Positions 1-8,906 of a stretch of 43,663 nt of DNA are shown piece by piece. The stretch spans positions 1 through 43,663 of the forward strand of contig JAFGQI010000080.1 of NCBI GenBank assembly GCA_016935755.1, in the 5' to 3' direction. Position 1 is the first letter of the stretch, and every line of letters begins with the position of its first letter. Position numbers and translations under genes: made by a program. The notes under the pieces are model-generated. The model was not told the origin of the DNA. It saw nothing but the letters and a program-made list of their open reading frames with translations, and did not search any database. This DNA comes from Anaerolineales bacterium (GTDB taxonomy: Bacteria; Chloroflexota; Anaerolineae; Anaerolineales; UBA4823).

Positions 1-384
1 GTACTGCGCGGCCTGCACTACCAGATCCGCCAGCCCCAGGGAAAACTACTGCGGGTCGTGCGCGGCGAGATTTTTGATGTCGCAGTGGACATCCGCCGCA
101 GCTCGCCCACCTTCGGCAGGTGGGTGAACGTAATCCTCTCGGAGCAGAACAAGCTGCAGCTCTGGGTGCCAGCTGGTTTTGCCCACGGCTTCTATGTGCT
201 GAGCAAATGGGCGGAATTGGTCTACAAAACCAGCGATTATTACGCCCCTCAATGGGAGCGCACCATCCTGTGGAACGATCCTGCTCTGGCGATTGATTGG
301 CCCCTGGTCGATGGACTGCCCCCAACCTTATCACCAAAAGACCAGCAAGGTGTCTTACTGAGCGCGGCGGAGCTATTCGATTAA
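1..384 (+). CDS. rfbC: dTDP-4-dehydrorhamnose 3,5-epimerase, C-terminal part (5' end outside window)
   Basis: The frame is open from base 1 and ends with TAA at 382-384, so only about 127 C-terminal residues are present. The first visible residues include RGLHYQ, carrying the catalytic-base histidine region of the RmlC cupin family. VAVDIR and the [12 protein letters not shown] stretch, both conserved in RmlC, follow. The enzyme epimerises C3 and C5 of dTDP-4-keto-6-deoxyglucose in the dTDP-L-rhamnose pathway and acts in the cytoplasm. The next two genes encode two other enzymes of the same pathway (RfbA and RfbD), which supports the call strongly. The dehydratase RfbB is not in the window and may lie upstream. 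Nothing looks damaged in the visible part. Confidence 0.93.
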   Translation, partial: VLRGLHYQIRQPQGKLLRVVRGEIFDVAVDIRRSSPTFGRWVNVILSEQNKLQLWVPAGFAHGFYVLSKWAELVYKTSDYYAPQWERTILWNDPALAIDWPLVDGLPPTLSPKDQQGVLLSAAELFD

Positions 385-428
385 CAGGCGATGCCCGTGA
401 GCGCCGATCTTGTTTCGAGGGAGACTTT

Positions 429-1337
429 ATGAAAGGAATCATCCTGGCTGGCGGGTACGGCACCCGCCTGTATCCCCTGACACTCGGCATCAGCAAACAA
501 ATGCTGCCCGTTTATGACAAGCCGATGATCTATTATCCCCTGTCCATGCTGATGCTGGCGGGGATTCGTGAAATCCTGATCATCAGCACTCCCAACGCCC
601 TGCCTGTCTTCGAGGCCATGCTGGGGGATGGCAGCCAGTGGGGCTTGCAGTTCTCCTACACTGAACAAGCCCAGCCGCGCGGCCTGGCAGAGGCCTTCCT
701 GGTGAACCCGGAGTTCATCGACCACTCGCCCGTCTGCCTGATCCTGGGCGATAACATCTTCTTCGGGCAGGGCCTGCCCACCCAGCTGCGCCAGGCAGCC
801 AGCCTGGAACAGGGCGCCATGATCTTCGCCTACCCGGTGCGTGACCCCGAGCGCTATGGGGTGATCGAGTTTGACGCCCAGGGCATGGCCTTAAGCATCG
901 AAGAGAAGCCTGATACACCGCGTTCACATTACGCCGTGCCCGGCCTGTACTTCTACGATCAAAAAGTAGTCGAGATTGCTCGCCAATTGAAACCATCGGA
1001 TCGCGGCGAGTTGGAAATTACCGATCTCAACCGCGTTTACCTGCAGCGAGGCGAACTGCGCGTGCAGGTGATCGGCCGCGGGGTCGCCTGGCTGGACGCG
1101 GGCACGCACGAATCCCTGCTGCAGGCAGCCAACTTCGTCCAGGCGGTGGAAGAACGCCAGGGCATGATGATCTCCTGCCCGGAAGAAATTGCTTACCGCA
1201 TGGGATATATCACCCGGGAGCAGCTTCAAGAGCAAGCTCAACGCTATAAGGGCAACCAGTACGGCGCTTACTTGCTCCACCTGCTGGAAGATGATTTTCC
1301 CGGTGAAGAAGAACTTCACTCTAATATCCGCCAATAG
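429..1337 (+). CDS. rfbA: Glucose-1-phosphate thymidylyltransferase
   Basis: A 302-residue protein that makes dTDP-glucose from dTTP and glucose-1-phosphate, the first step of dTDP-rhamnose synthesis. It opens with the nucleotidyltransferase signature [16 protein letters not shown], followed by [18 protein letters not shown], which binds nucleotide and sugar phosphate in RmlA. LGDNIFFG and the EEKP motif follow. The length matches RmlA (about 290-300 residues). I chose ATG 429 because a GAGGGA ribosome site lies just upstream and RmlA proteins begin at this MKGIILAGG. The open frame reaches back to 297, but that extension overlaps rfbC and has no family resemblance. It sits 44 bases after rfbC and 6 bases before rfbD, so the three are almost certainly co-transcribed. 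Confidence 0.96.
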   Translation: MKGIILAGGYGTRLYPLTLGISKQMLPVYDKPMIYYPLSMLMLAGIREILIISTPNALPVFEAMLGDGSQWGLQFSYTEQAQPRGLAEAFLVNPEFIDHSPVCLILGDNIFFGQGLPTQLRQAASLEQGAMIFAYPVRDPERYGVIEFDAQGMALSIEEKPDTPRSHYAVPGLYFYDQKVVEIARQLKPSDRGELEITDLNRVYLQRGELRVQVIGRGVAWLDAGTHESLLQAANFVQAVEERQGMMISCPEEIAYRMGYITREQLQEQAQRYKGNQYGAYLLHLLEDDFPGEEELHSNIRQ

Positions 1338-1343
1338 CGCGCC

Positions 1344-2231
1344 ATGAATATTCTGCTTCTGGGTAAGAATGGTCAGTTGGGGTGGGAACTGCACCGGGCG
1401 ATGGCTCCGCTCGGGACTGTCACCGCGCTGGACTATCCTGAAATTGACCTGCTGGACCTGGCGAAGATCAAAGCCTGCGTCTATTCCGCCCGGCCCCAGC
1501 TCATTATCAACGCCACCGCCTACACCGCTGTTGATCGGGCGGAAAGCGAAACAGACATCGCCTACGCCATCAACGCCCATGCACCCGGGCTGCTGGCTGA
1601 ACTGGCGCGAGATTTGAGAGCAGGCTTCATCCACTATTCGACCGATTATGTATTTGATGGGCGTAAGGGCAGCCTGTACGTCGAGACAGACCTGCCACAC
1701 CCGATCAACGTTTACGGCTCGAGCAAGCTGGCGGGAGAACAGGCGATTTCTCAGGTAGATGGCGCATACCTGACCCTGCGCACATCCTGGGTCTACAGCC
1801 TGCGCCGGGAGAATTTCGTCACCAAAGTATTGAGTTGGGCCAGGCAGCAAGAGATCCTGCGCATCGTGGATGACCAGATTGGCAGCCCCACCTGGGCGCG
1901 CATGTTAGCCGAGATCACTGCCCAAATGTTGGCTCAAGCCGCCTCGGCCGATATTTACGATTGGCTGCAGGCGCGGCGCGGCATCTACCACCTGGCTGGA
2001 GATGGGTCAGCCAGCCGCCTGGAATGGGTGCGCCTGATCCTGCAGCTTGACCCGCACAGATCAACTCAGCTGGCCCGGGAAGTCTTGCCCGCCTCCACAG
2101 GTGAGTTCGCTGCCCCGGCGCAGCGCCCACTCAATTCAGCGCTGAACTGCGACCAGTTTGCACAGGTCTTCGGCCTGCGCCTGCCCCCCTGGCGGGAAGC
2201 GCTGGCTCTGGCGATGGATCATCCAGCATGA
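1344..2231 (+). CDS. rfbD: dTDP-4-dehydrorhamnose reductase
   Basis: A 295-residue extended SDR that reduces dTDP-4-keto-L-rhamnose to dTDP-L-rhamnose with NAD(P)H. The N-terminus has the dinucleotide-binding glycines in LLGKNGQLGWEL. TDYVFDG and the catalytic YxxxK in NVYGSSKLAGE come next, followed by the RTSWVYS segment typical of RmlD. The length agrees with the family. It starts six bases after rfbA and its TGA overlaps the ATG of the following methyltransferase (ATGA), indicating translational coupling. Together with rfbC and rfbA it shows that the glycan built by this cluster contains L-rhamnose or a derivative. Confidence 0.95.
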   Translation: MNILLLGKNGQLGWELHRAMAPLGTVTALDYPEIDLLDLAKIKACVYSARPQLIINATAYTAVDRAESETDIAYAINAHAPGLLAELARDLRAGFIHYSTDYVFDGRKGSLYVETDLPHPINVYGSSKLAGEQAISQVDGAYLTLRTSWVYSLRRENFVTKVLSWARQQEILRIVDDQIGSPTWARMLAEITAQMLAQAASADIYDWLQARRGIYHLAGDGSASRLEWVRLILQLDPHRSTQLAREVLPASTGEFAAPAQRPLNSALNCDQFAQVFGLRLPPWREALALAMDHPA

Positions 2232-3184
2232 ACACAGCTAGCAAACCCCCATCGGATAATCCACCCGCACCCCCTGGGCAGCAGGATGTCCCGCTGCCGG
2301 TTTACGATGCGGACTACTACAACCAGTATTTTTCCCGACCTTACCTGCGGGATGATACCTGGATGAGCTTTTTCGGCCAGATCGCCGACGAAGTCGCCAG
2401 CCGCATCCAGCCTGAGACCGTTTTGGATGCTGGCTGCGCCCTGGGCTTCCTGGTGGAAGACCTGCGCCAGCACGGCATCCAGGCCTACGGGATGGACATT
2501 TCCGAATATGCGATCCAGCATGTGCAGGCCGAGATTGCGCCATACTGCCGGGTCGGCTCGATCACCGAGCCGCTCCCCCAAGAGTACGACCTGATCATCT
2601 GCATCGAGGTGCTGGAACATCTGCCTGCCAGCCAGGTTGGGCAGGCAATCAAGAATTTATGCGCCCGCACCCCGGCGGTGCTGTTCTCCTCCACCCCATA
2701 CGATTACAAGGAGACCACCCACCTGAACTGCCAGCCGGTCGAATATTGGGCCGAGCAGTTTGCCCGGCACGGCTTTTTCCGCGACGTAGATTTCGACGCC
2801 TCCTTTATCACCCCCTGGGCGGTGCTGTACCAGCGCAGCTCTCTCCCACTGGCGCGGCTGGCGCGCAATTACGAGAGAAAATTCTATCCCTTGTGGAAGG
2901 AAAACTGCGATCTGCGCAGCCTGGCGCTGGAACTGCGCGCCCAGCTGACCAGCCAGCAGCAGGAGCTGGCCGCCCTGCACCAGCAGAATGCCGGGCCCAG
3001 CGCCGACGAGCTGGCTGCCCTGCGCCAGCAGAACCACGACCTGCGGGCCTACCTCCAGCTGATCGAAAACAGCCGCGCCTGGAAAACGCTCTCCCGCTAT
3101 CGCCAGTGGCGGCACAAAATCGCCCCTCCTGGCAGCCGCCTGGATCGCTGGTTAACCCATCTGATTCCGCCAATCAAACCATGA
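2228..3184 (+). CDS. Class I SAM-dependent methyltransferase with C-terminal coiled coil
   Basis: A 318-residue protein. Residues from about 65 hold the SAM-binding motif I, VLDAGCALGFLVEDL, followed by the acidic YGMDIS strand and by DLIICIEVLEHL, the pattern of Methyltransf_11/23-type enzymes. The C-terminal third is rich in Gln, Leu and Glu (LTSQQQELAALHQQN and similar) and should form a coiled coil. It ends in an ENSRAWKTLSRYR tail of a kind seen on cell-surface glycan enzymes. Both ends overlap the neighbours as ATGA (rfbD before, glycosyltransferase after). I infer that it methylates a sugar of the glycan or its lipid-linked intermediate. The acceptor cannot be read from sequence. Confidence 0.85.
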   Translation: MNTASKPPSDNPPAPPGQQDVPLPVYDADYYNQYFSRPYLRDDTWMSFFGQIADEVASRIQPETVLDAGCALGFLVEDLRQHGIQAYGMDISEYAIQHVQAEIAPYCRVGSITEPLPQEYDLIICIEVLEHLPASQVGQAIKNLCARTPAVLFSSTPYDYKETTHLNCQPVEYWAEQFARHGFFRDVDFDASFITPWAVLYQRSSLPLARLARNYERKFYPLWKENCDLRSLALELRAQLTSQQQELAALHQQNAGPSADELAALRQQNHDLRAYLQLIENSRAWKTLSRYRQWRHKIAPPGSRLDRWLTHLIPPIKP

Positions 3185-6100
3185 AAAAAGTCCTCATCAT
3201 CAGCAATGACACCGTCAACAGCCGCATGGGCGGTGTGGGCATACGCAATTGGGAGCTGGCCCATGCCCTGGCGCCTCATTGCCAGGTCACCCTGGCTGTC
3301 CCCGATGCCACCGACCTGGCTTCGGATACCGTCAACCTGGTCGTCTATCCAGGTCCGGACGGGGATTTGAGACCCCTGGCATCGCAGGCTGATGTCATCC
3401 TGATCCAGGGTTTTGTCTTGCATTTCCACCCTTACCTGCGCGAGATGCAGATCCCCCTGGCGGTGGACCTGTACGTGCCTTTCTTGTTGGAAGGCCTGGT
3501 CTGGCATGCCGAGAACGACTGGCAGAGCTGGATACCCCACTATGAGGAATACCTGCGTGTGCAGCTCGAACAGCTGCGGGCGGGCGATTTCTTCTTCTGC
3601 GCCAGCGAGACCCAGCGCGACTACTGGCTGGGCTGGCTGCACGCCCAGAAGCGCATCAACCCCCATACCTACCGCCAGGATGCAGAACTACGGAAGCTGA
3701 TCGATGTGGTTCCCTTCGGTCTGCCTGCCCAGCCCGCCCAACCCACTCGTCCGGTGCTGAAGGATGTGCACCCAGGCATCAACCAGGGCGATACGCTCAT
3801 CCTGTGGTCCGGCGGCTTATGGGATTGGCTCGATCCGCTCACTTTCATTCGCGCCGTGGCGCGCCTGATCCCGGCCTATCCCCGGCTGAAAGTCTATTTC
3901 ATGGGGACCCAGCACCCCAATCCAATTGTCACGGGCATGTCCATGCCCGAGAAAGCGCTCGCCCTCAGCCGGGAATTGGACCTGCTGAACAGCCATATTT
4001 TCTTTGGCGATTGGACGCCCTACCAGGAGCGGCTGGACTACCTGCTGGAAGCCGATTTCACCGTCATCTCGCATCCGCAGCACATCGAAACCCATTTCTC
4101 CTTCCGCACGCGCCTGCTGGACTGCATCTGGGCCAGCCTGCCGGTGATTATCACCCAGGGGGATACCATGGCCGAATGGGTGGAGAGAGAAAACCTGGGT
4201 TATGCAATCCCGCCTCACGATGAGCAAGCCATGGCCGCAGCGATCGAAAAGATGATCGCTGCCGGGCGAAGCTTTGGTTCGCCCCGGGCGGCTTTTGCGC
4301 CAGCCTTTGCAAGACTGCGCCCAACCCTGCAGTGGGAGAACGTCATCCAGCCGCTGCTCCAATTCTGCCTCAACCCGTCCATCGCTCCGGATAAAGACCA
4401 GTACCTGACTGAAGCTGAACGCGTCACCCAGGCCAAGGATGCCTTTATCGAACAGGTGATTCGAGATAAAGACGCCTATCTTGAACAGGTCATCCGGGAT
4501 AAAGACGCTCACCTGGAGCATGTTGTCCATGAAAAAGAGGCTTTTCTGGAACAGGTTGTCAGCGAGAAGGATGCTTTTCTCGAGCAGGTTGTGCGGGAGA
4601 AAGATCACTGTCTGGAGCAAGTGACCAGCGAAAAAGATGACCGCTTTGAGCAGATGGTGCAGGAAAAAGACGCCCAAATCGCCGCCTATCAGCGGATGTT
4701 CGCGGTTCGATTTCAAAACCGCCTGACCAGAATGCTGCGCATAAAGGCCCGTCGGGAGAAAACGCAAACGATGGAAGCGCCCGAAACTCCCTCTGCGGCG
4801 CCCTTGATTGCCCCGGAAACCAGCCACAAACCTTTTGTCTCCATTGTGATCGTCAACTACAACGGCGCTCATTTTCTGCCTGCCTGCCTGGAAGCATTGC
4901 AGGCGCAGACTTACCCCGCTGATTGCTTTGAGGTGCTCGTCTCTGATAACGGCTCCAGCGATGATTCTCTGGATCTGCTAAGCCGGAATTTTCCCTGGGT
5001 GAAGGTGCTCGAGAATAAGAAAAACCTGGGCTTCGCCTCGGGCAATAACGTTGCCATTGCCGCCGCTCAGGGGGAATATATCATCCTGCTGAACAACGAT
5101 ACCACCCCGCAACCAGATTGGATTGAGCAGATGGTCGCCACCGCTGAGCAGCACCCCCAGGCAGGCATGCTGACCGGGCATCTGCAGTTGTTTTATGACC
5201 AGCTGGAACTTGAGTTCCAGGCGGAGGCCTTCAGCGTTCCAGGGGATGGCCGCGAACTGGGTTTCCAACTCTTTGGGGTAGAGAGCAATACTCCCCGCGG
5301 GGTAATCCAATACCTGGAGGGCTTTTATGGGCCTGAGGCTGCTGGCAAGAAGAGCTTTCGCTGGTCGCGCGGGATAGCCCGCCTGGGCGTGCCTGTACCG
5401 CCCGGCTCCGGCGACTGGCAGATTGACTTCCAGCTGGCAGCCTATCGCCCAGAGAACCGCCCTGTCCACCTGCGTGTGTACCTTCAAGGCTCGCTGCAGG
5501 CCGAGTGGGAAATAATCGGCGACCAACCGGACAATTTTACCCTGACCTTACCCGCCTCCACCCGATCCATGGCGCAGCCCATCGCCCAGAACACCGGTTC
5601 GATCATCACCCGCGAGGGTTACAGCCGCGACCGCGGCACCTATGTAAAAGATTATCAGGTTTTCTATGAGCCAGATCAAGGACAATATGATCAGGTAGAG
5701 GAAGTTTTTTCGGGCTGCGGCGCCAGCCTGCTGCTGCGGCGCGCCATGCTCCAGGAAATTGGCCCTATCGATGACGACTTCTTCATGTACTACGAAGATA
5801 CCGACCTGGCCTGGCGCGCCTGGCTGCATGGCTGGAAGGTCATCTTCGCCGCTCCAGCCATCGTCCGGCATATTCACTGTGGTACAACCAAGGAATGGTC
5901 GCCTTTCTTTCTATATCTGATCGACCGCAACCGGCTGGCGATGATTTTCAAAAATGGCACTACTGCCCAGATCCTGCAGAGTTGGGGGAGATATGCAGGC
6001 AGCGCCGGCAAGAACCTGCTGCGCACAATCTGGGCATGGCTTTCTCGAAAGAAATACTGGCGCGATCAGGCCGCCCCGCTGCGCTTGCAGCTGCGCGTTC

Positions 6101-6216
6101 TGGGCACACTGGTCAAATGGCTGCCTGCCCTGATGCGTAAGCGCTCCCGTAATCAATCTACTCGAAAAGTCCATCCGCAGGAAGTGCTTGAGCGCTGGTT
6201 CCTGGAGTCGTTCTAA
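3181..6216 (+). CDS. Bifunctional glycosyltransferase: GT4-like domain, hendecad coiled coil, GT2 domain
   Basis: A 1011-residue fusion. Residues 1-400 resemble a GT-B glycosyltransferase (opening KKVLIISNDTVNSRMGG, later LWSGGLWDWLDP and the HIETHFSFRTRLLDCIWASLP segment). Residues 421-497 are seven 11-residue repeats of the form AxLEQVxxEKD, predicted to be a continuous coiled coil. From about residue 551 a GT2 domain begins (FVSIVIVNYNG, SDNGSSDDS, LLNNDTTPQPDW, and the late MYYEDTDLAWRAW). Residues about 713-795 interrupt the GT2 domain with a beta-rich insert. The start is ATG 3181, overlapping the methyltransferase stop as ATGA. The frame is open upstream to 2659 but that part shadows the methyltransferase. 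It probably adds two sugars in succession at the cytoplasmic face; donor and linkage are unknown. Confidence 0.9.
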   Translation: MKKVLIISNDTVNSRMGGVGIRNWELAHALAPHCQVTLAVPDATDLASDTVNLVVYPGPDGDLRPLASQADVILIQGFVLHFHPYLREMQIPLAVDLYVPFLLEGLVWHAENDWQSWIPHYEEYLRVQLEQLRAGDFFFCASETQRDYWLGWLHAQKRINPHTYRQDAELRKLIDVVPFGLPAQPAQPTRPVLKDVHPGINQGDTLILWSGGLWDWLDPLTFIRAVARLIPAYPRLKVYFMGTQHPNPIVTGMSMPEKALALSRELDLLNSHIFFGDWTPYQERLDYLLEADFTVISHPQHIETHFSFRTRLLDCIWASLPVIITQGDTMAEWVERENLGYAIPPHDEQAMAAAIEKMIAAGRSFGSPRAAFAPAFARLRPTLQWENVIQPLLQFCLNPSIAPDKDQYLTEAERVTQAKDAFIEQVIRDKDAYLEQVIRDKDAHLEHVVHEKEAFLEQVVSEKDAFLEQVVREKDHCLEQVTSEKDDRFEQMVQEKDAQIAAYQRMFAVRFQNRLTRMLRIKARREKTQTMEAPETPSAAPLIAPETSHKPFVSIVIVNYNGAHFLPACLEALQAQTYPADCFEVLVSDNGSSDDSLDLLSRNFPWVKVLENKKNLGFASGNNVAIAAAQGEYIILLNNDTTPQPDWIEQMVATAEQHPQAGMLTGHLQLFYDQLELEFQAEAFSVPGDGRELGFQLFGVESNTPRGVIQYLEGFYGPEAAGKKSFRWSRGIARLGVPVPPGSGDWQIDFQLAAYRPENRPVHLRVYLQGSLQAEWEIIGDQPDNFTLTLPASTRSMAQPIAQNTGSIITREGYSRDRGTYVKDYQVFYEPDQGQYDQVEEVFSGCGASLLLRRAMLQEIGPIDDDFFMYYEDTDLAWRAWLHGWKVIFAAPAIVRHIHCGTTKEWSPFFLYLIDRNRLAMIFKNGTTAQILQSWGRYAGSAGKNLLRTIWAWLSRKKYWRDQAAPLRLQLRVLGTLVKWLPALMRKRSRNQSTRKVHPQEVLERWFLESF
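4441..4671 (+). repeat. Seven tandem 33-bp units encoding 11-residue coiled-coil repeats
   Basis: Seven consecutive in-frame 33-base units encode AFIEQVIRDKD, AYLEQVIRDKD, AHLEHVVHEKE, AFLEQVVSEKD, AFLEQVVREKD, HCLEQVTSEKD and DRFEQMVQEKD. The protein period is exactly 11, a hendecad. DNA identity between units is partial because synonymous positions have diverged. The array links the GT4-like and GT2 domains of the fusion glycosyltransferase. Confidence 0.95.
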
Positions 6217-6249
6217 CCCAGATCAGGTTTCGTCGAGAGGGATGATATC

Positions 6250-7803
6250 ATGCGCGTGGGAATGTACAACCGCTGGTTAGCGACCCTGGGTGGGGGTGAA
6301 AAACTGGGCCTCTCCATCGCCGAAACAATCAGTCAGAAATATCCTGTCACCGTCATCACCCACCAACCGGTTTCCAAAGACGAGGCAGCCAGGCGGCTAA
6401 GCCTGGATCTCAGCCGGATCGAATTTCTAACTATCCCCGACCGGCTGGCGGAAGAGATGACCCCGGTGACCGAAGGATACGATCTTTTCATCTGCGCTTC
6501 CTTCATGGACTATTTCCCCTCCAGGGCGGGCAAGAGCGCTCTGCTGATTTACTTTCCCTCCCAGGCCGACCTGGACCCTGGCTTGCGCCTGAAACGCCGC
6601 CTGAAGCTGATGCTGCGGCATTGGTTTATGCTGCCTTCCTTCGTTAGCGGGCTGGTCAACCTGGACCCCGCCACCCGCCCGTTCACCCGCTGGCTGGATT
6701 TCCCCGCCCGCATGCGGCTGCCTGCTTCGCCCAAACCATACGGCTGCAGCTTCAGCCTGTCCAGCCACGAAAAGCTGGCCCGTCGGGTGGATGTTCGCCT
6801 GGGGAATGAACTCGTTGAAACCCTGGAGCTGCCTCTCGATCACTCCCCGGTTGAGTGTCGGTTCTTGGTCCCCGCCTCAAACAACAAAAGCTTTCAGGAA
6901 GTCACCATCCTCGAAGCTGGTCAGCCATCGCCTGAAAACCACGCCTCGGTCAAGGTCATCATGACTGACCTGCGGCTCGATCATATTCGCCACCGGTTCT
7001 ACCGGCTGCTTGAACGCAGCTTCAGGGGCATTGCCTGGCGCCTGCACATCGTGCCGCCTGGCTTTCATTCGGTCATTGAAAGCGTTGACTCATATGACGC
7101 TATCTGGGCGATTTCTGAATTCTCGCAGAAATGGATCTGGAAATACTGGAACCGTTCCAGCGAAATTCTTTACCCGCCTGTAAATGTGGAAGATTACCAG
7201 CCGCGACCCAAGAAGAACATCATCCTGAACGTCGGGCGCTTTTTTGCCGGAAACCACAACAAGAAGCATCTGGAGATGATCGCAGCCTTCAAAGAAATGG
7301 TGGATGAAGGTCTTACGGGGTGGGAATTTCACCTGGCGGGCGGCGCCACCCCCGGCGAGATGCATGAAGAATACCTGCAGCAGGTGCTCGAACAGGTCAA
7401 GGGCTATCCAATCGTGGTGCATATCGATATCGCCTTCCCAGATCTGATCCAGCTCTATGGCGAAAGCGCCATCTATTGGCATGCCAGCGGCTACGGCGAA
7501 GATGAGGATCGCGAGCCGATCAAATTCGAGCACTTCGGCATCACCACCGTGGAAGGGATGGCCTCGGGATGTGTGCCGGTGGTGATCGGCAAGGGCGGAC
7601 AGCCTGAGATTGTCCATCATGGGCAGAATGGATTCCTGTGGCGCACCATTGACGAGCTAAAAACCTATACGCTCAAGGTCATCCATAATCCCTCGCTGCG
7701 CCGCCAGTTATCCGAAGCCGCCCTATCCAGCAGCCGCAGATATGACAAAAAGAACTTCGATGCCAGGCTGCAAAAACTGCTAGAACAAATCCAGGCCTCA
7801 TAA
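6250..7803 (+). CDS. GT4 family glycosyltransferase with beta-sandwich-like insert
   Basis: A 517-residue GT-B protein. It starts MRVGMYNRWLATLGGGEK, with the glycine-rich loop of GT4 enzymes. The C-terminal half has LNVGRFFAGNHNKKHLEM, the nucleotide-sugar domain entry, and HFGITTVEGMASGCVPVVIGKGG, the E-x7-E-like donor-binding region in a variant form. Residues about 164-248 (from YGCSFSLS to about VIMTDLRLDH) do not belong to GT4 and look like a beta-rich module that resembles the insert in the preceding fusion protein. ATG 6250 is preceded by GAGAGGGATG. It lies 33 bases after the fusion gene and 4 bases before the next. The acceptor is unknown. Confidence 0.88.
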   Translation: MRVGMYNRWLATLGGGEKLGLSIAETISQKYPVTVITHQPVSKDEAARRLSLDLSRIEFLTIPDRLAEEMTPVTEGYDLFICASFMDYFPSRAGKSALLIYFPSQADLDPGLRLKRRLKLMLRHWFMLPSFVSGLVNLDPATRPFTRWLDFPARMRLPASPKPYGCSFSLSSHEKLARRVDVRLGNELVETLELPLDHSPVECRFLVPASNNKSFQEVTILEAGQPSPENHASVKVIMTDLRLDHIRHRFYRLLERSFRGIAWRLHIVPPGFHSVIESVDSYDAIWAISEFSQKWIWKYWNRSSEILYPPVNVEDYQPRPKKNIILNVGRFFAGNHNKKHLEMIAAFKEMVDEGLTGWEFHLAGGATPGEMHEEYLQQVLEQVKGYPIVVHIDIAFPDLIQLYGESAIYWHASGYGEDEDREPIKFEHFGITTVEGMASGCVPVVIGKGGQPEIVHHGQNGFLWRTIDELKTYTLKVIHNPSLRRQLSEAALSSSRRYDKKNFDARLQKLLEQIQAS

Positions 7804-7807
7804 GTTC

Positions 7808-8872
7808 ATGCTGGCCTCAAGCAGCGAACAGACCGGTTCGGACAGTACGCCCCTGGTTTCCATTATTATTCTCAATTGGAACGGCGCAGCCTGCCTGCCG
7901 CGCTGCATCCTGGCGGTGCAATCGCAAACATATCCCAACTACGAAGCCATTATCATCGATAACGCCTCCAGCGATCATTCTGCAGACGATCTGGAGAGCG
8001 CCTGGGGTACAGAACAGGGTAAAAATCCGCGCTGGCGTCTCGTACGATTGGAGCAGAATCTGGGGTTCGCCGCTGCCAACAACCTGGGCGCCCGCCTGGC
8101 CCAGGGACGCTGGCTGGCGCTGCTGAACAATGACGCTTTTCCCGAGCCGGACTGGCTCGCCAGCCTGATCCAGGCAGCCCGGACGCGCCCCGAATACGCC
8201 TTCTTCTCCTCCCGGCTGGTGCAGGCGCGCCGCCCGGAACTGCTGGATGGCGCCGGAGATGTCTATCACACCAGTGGATTGGCCTGGCCTCGCATGCGCG
8301 GCCAGCCACTCGAAAGCGCCCCGCAGCAGCCCGATGAAGTGTTCAGCCCATGCGCCGCGGCTGCTCTCTACGACCGGGAGGCCTTCCTGCGGGTGGGCGG
8401 TTTTGATGAAACCTATGTCAGCCACCATGAGGATGTTGACCTGGGGTTCCGCCTGCGGCTGGACGACTTGCGCTGCCTGTATGTCCCTGATGCCATCGTG
8501 GCTCACCTGGGGTCTGCCAGCTATGGAATTGAAAGCGACCATACAGTTTACCAGGTGCAGCGCAACCTGATCTGGACTTATCTGAAGAACATGCCGGGCG
8601 GCCTGTTGTGGAAATACCTGCCAGCCCACCTGGCCGCGAATTTGTTCCACCTGGTCTATTACTCGCTGCGCGGTCAGGCCGGTGCTGTCTGGCGCGCCAA
8701 ATGGGATGCTGTACAAGACCTCCCGGCAGTGCTGAGGAAACGGCGGACGGTGCAGTCCCAGCGGAAAGTCTCTGCTGCCCAGATGGCGCGAGCCTTCGAG
8801 CACGGCCTGCTCTCGCCCTACCTGCTGGGCAGGCGCGGCGCAGCCCTCAAAAAACGCCTCCACCTGCGATAA
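7808..8872 (+). CDS. GT2 family glycosyltransferase (rhamnosyltransferase-like)
   Basis: A 354-residue GT-A protein. It begins with SIIILNWNGAACLPRC, followed by IIDNASSDHSADDL and, near residue 108, LLNNDAFPEPDW, the region of the metal-binding acidic residues. HHEDVDLGFRLRL is the conserved late acidic motif of this GT2 subgroup. The C-terminal segment is hydrophobic and basic (YLPAHLAANLFHLVYYSL, then LPAVLRKRRTVQSQRKV) and may attach to the membrane. The subgroup includes WbbL-type rhamnosyltransferases, which would suit the dTDP-rhamnose genes upstream; that specificity is inference. The start is ATG 7808, four bases after the previous stop, without a clear ribosome site. Confidence 0.9.
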   Translation: MLASSSEQTGSDSTPLVSIIILNWNGAACLPRCILAVQSQTYPNYEAIIIDNASSDHSADDLESAWGTEQGKNPRWRLVRLEQNLGFAAANNLGARLAQGRWLALLNNDAFPEPDWLASLIQAARTRPEYAFFSSRLVQARRPELLDGAGDVYHTSGLAWPRMRGQPLESAPQQPDEVFSPCAAAALYDREAFLRVGGFDETYVSHHEDVDLGFRLRLDDLRCLYVPDAIVAHLGSASYGIESDHTVYQVQRNLIWTYLKNMPGGLLWKYLPAHLAANLFHLVYYSLRGQAGAVWRAKWDAVQDLPAVLRKRRTVQSQRKVSAAQMARAFEHGLLSPYLLGRRGAALKKRLHLR

Positions 8873-8881
8873 CCTACCCCC

Positions 8882-8904
8882 TATCAGCCATAAGCTATCA
8901 GCTA
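8882..8904. repeat. Short TATCAGC/TAAGC-type repeat remnant in an intergenic gap
   Basis: The 34-base gap between two glycosyltransferase genes contains TATCAGCCATAAGCTATCAGC, two copies of CTATCAGC around a degenerate third. It translates as the SAISYQLS type of phrase seen in dispersed heptad-like repeats of other bacteria. It is too short to call a mobile element. Confidence 0.35.
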
Positions 8905-8906
8905 GC

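Noticed and set aside
2659-3180. Upstream extension of the large fusion glycosyltransferase
   Set aside because: The frame is open but its translation is a shadow of the methyltransferase; the ATG at 3181 overlaps the methyltransferase stop and starts a normal glycosyltransferase domain.
4441-4671. Repeat array considered as CRISPR or tandem DNA element
   Set aside because: Units are contiguous without spacers, in frame, and vary at third codon positions, so selection is on the protein.
3817-4872. Long minus-strand open frame opposite the fusion glycosyltransferase
   Set aside because: Antisense shadow in GC-rich coding DNA; no domain, no ribosome site, and the plus-strand protein has clear motifs. 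The same applies to 924-1850, 7817-8914 and 17843-18898 on the minus strand and 41385-42299 on the plus strand.
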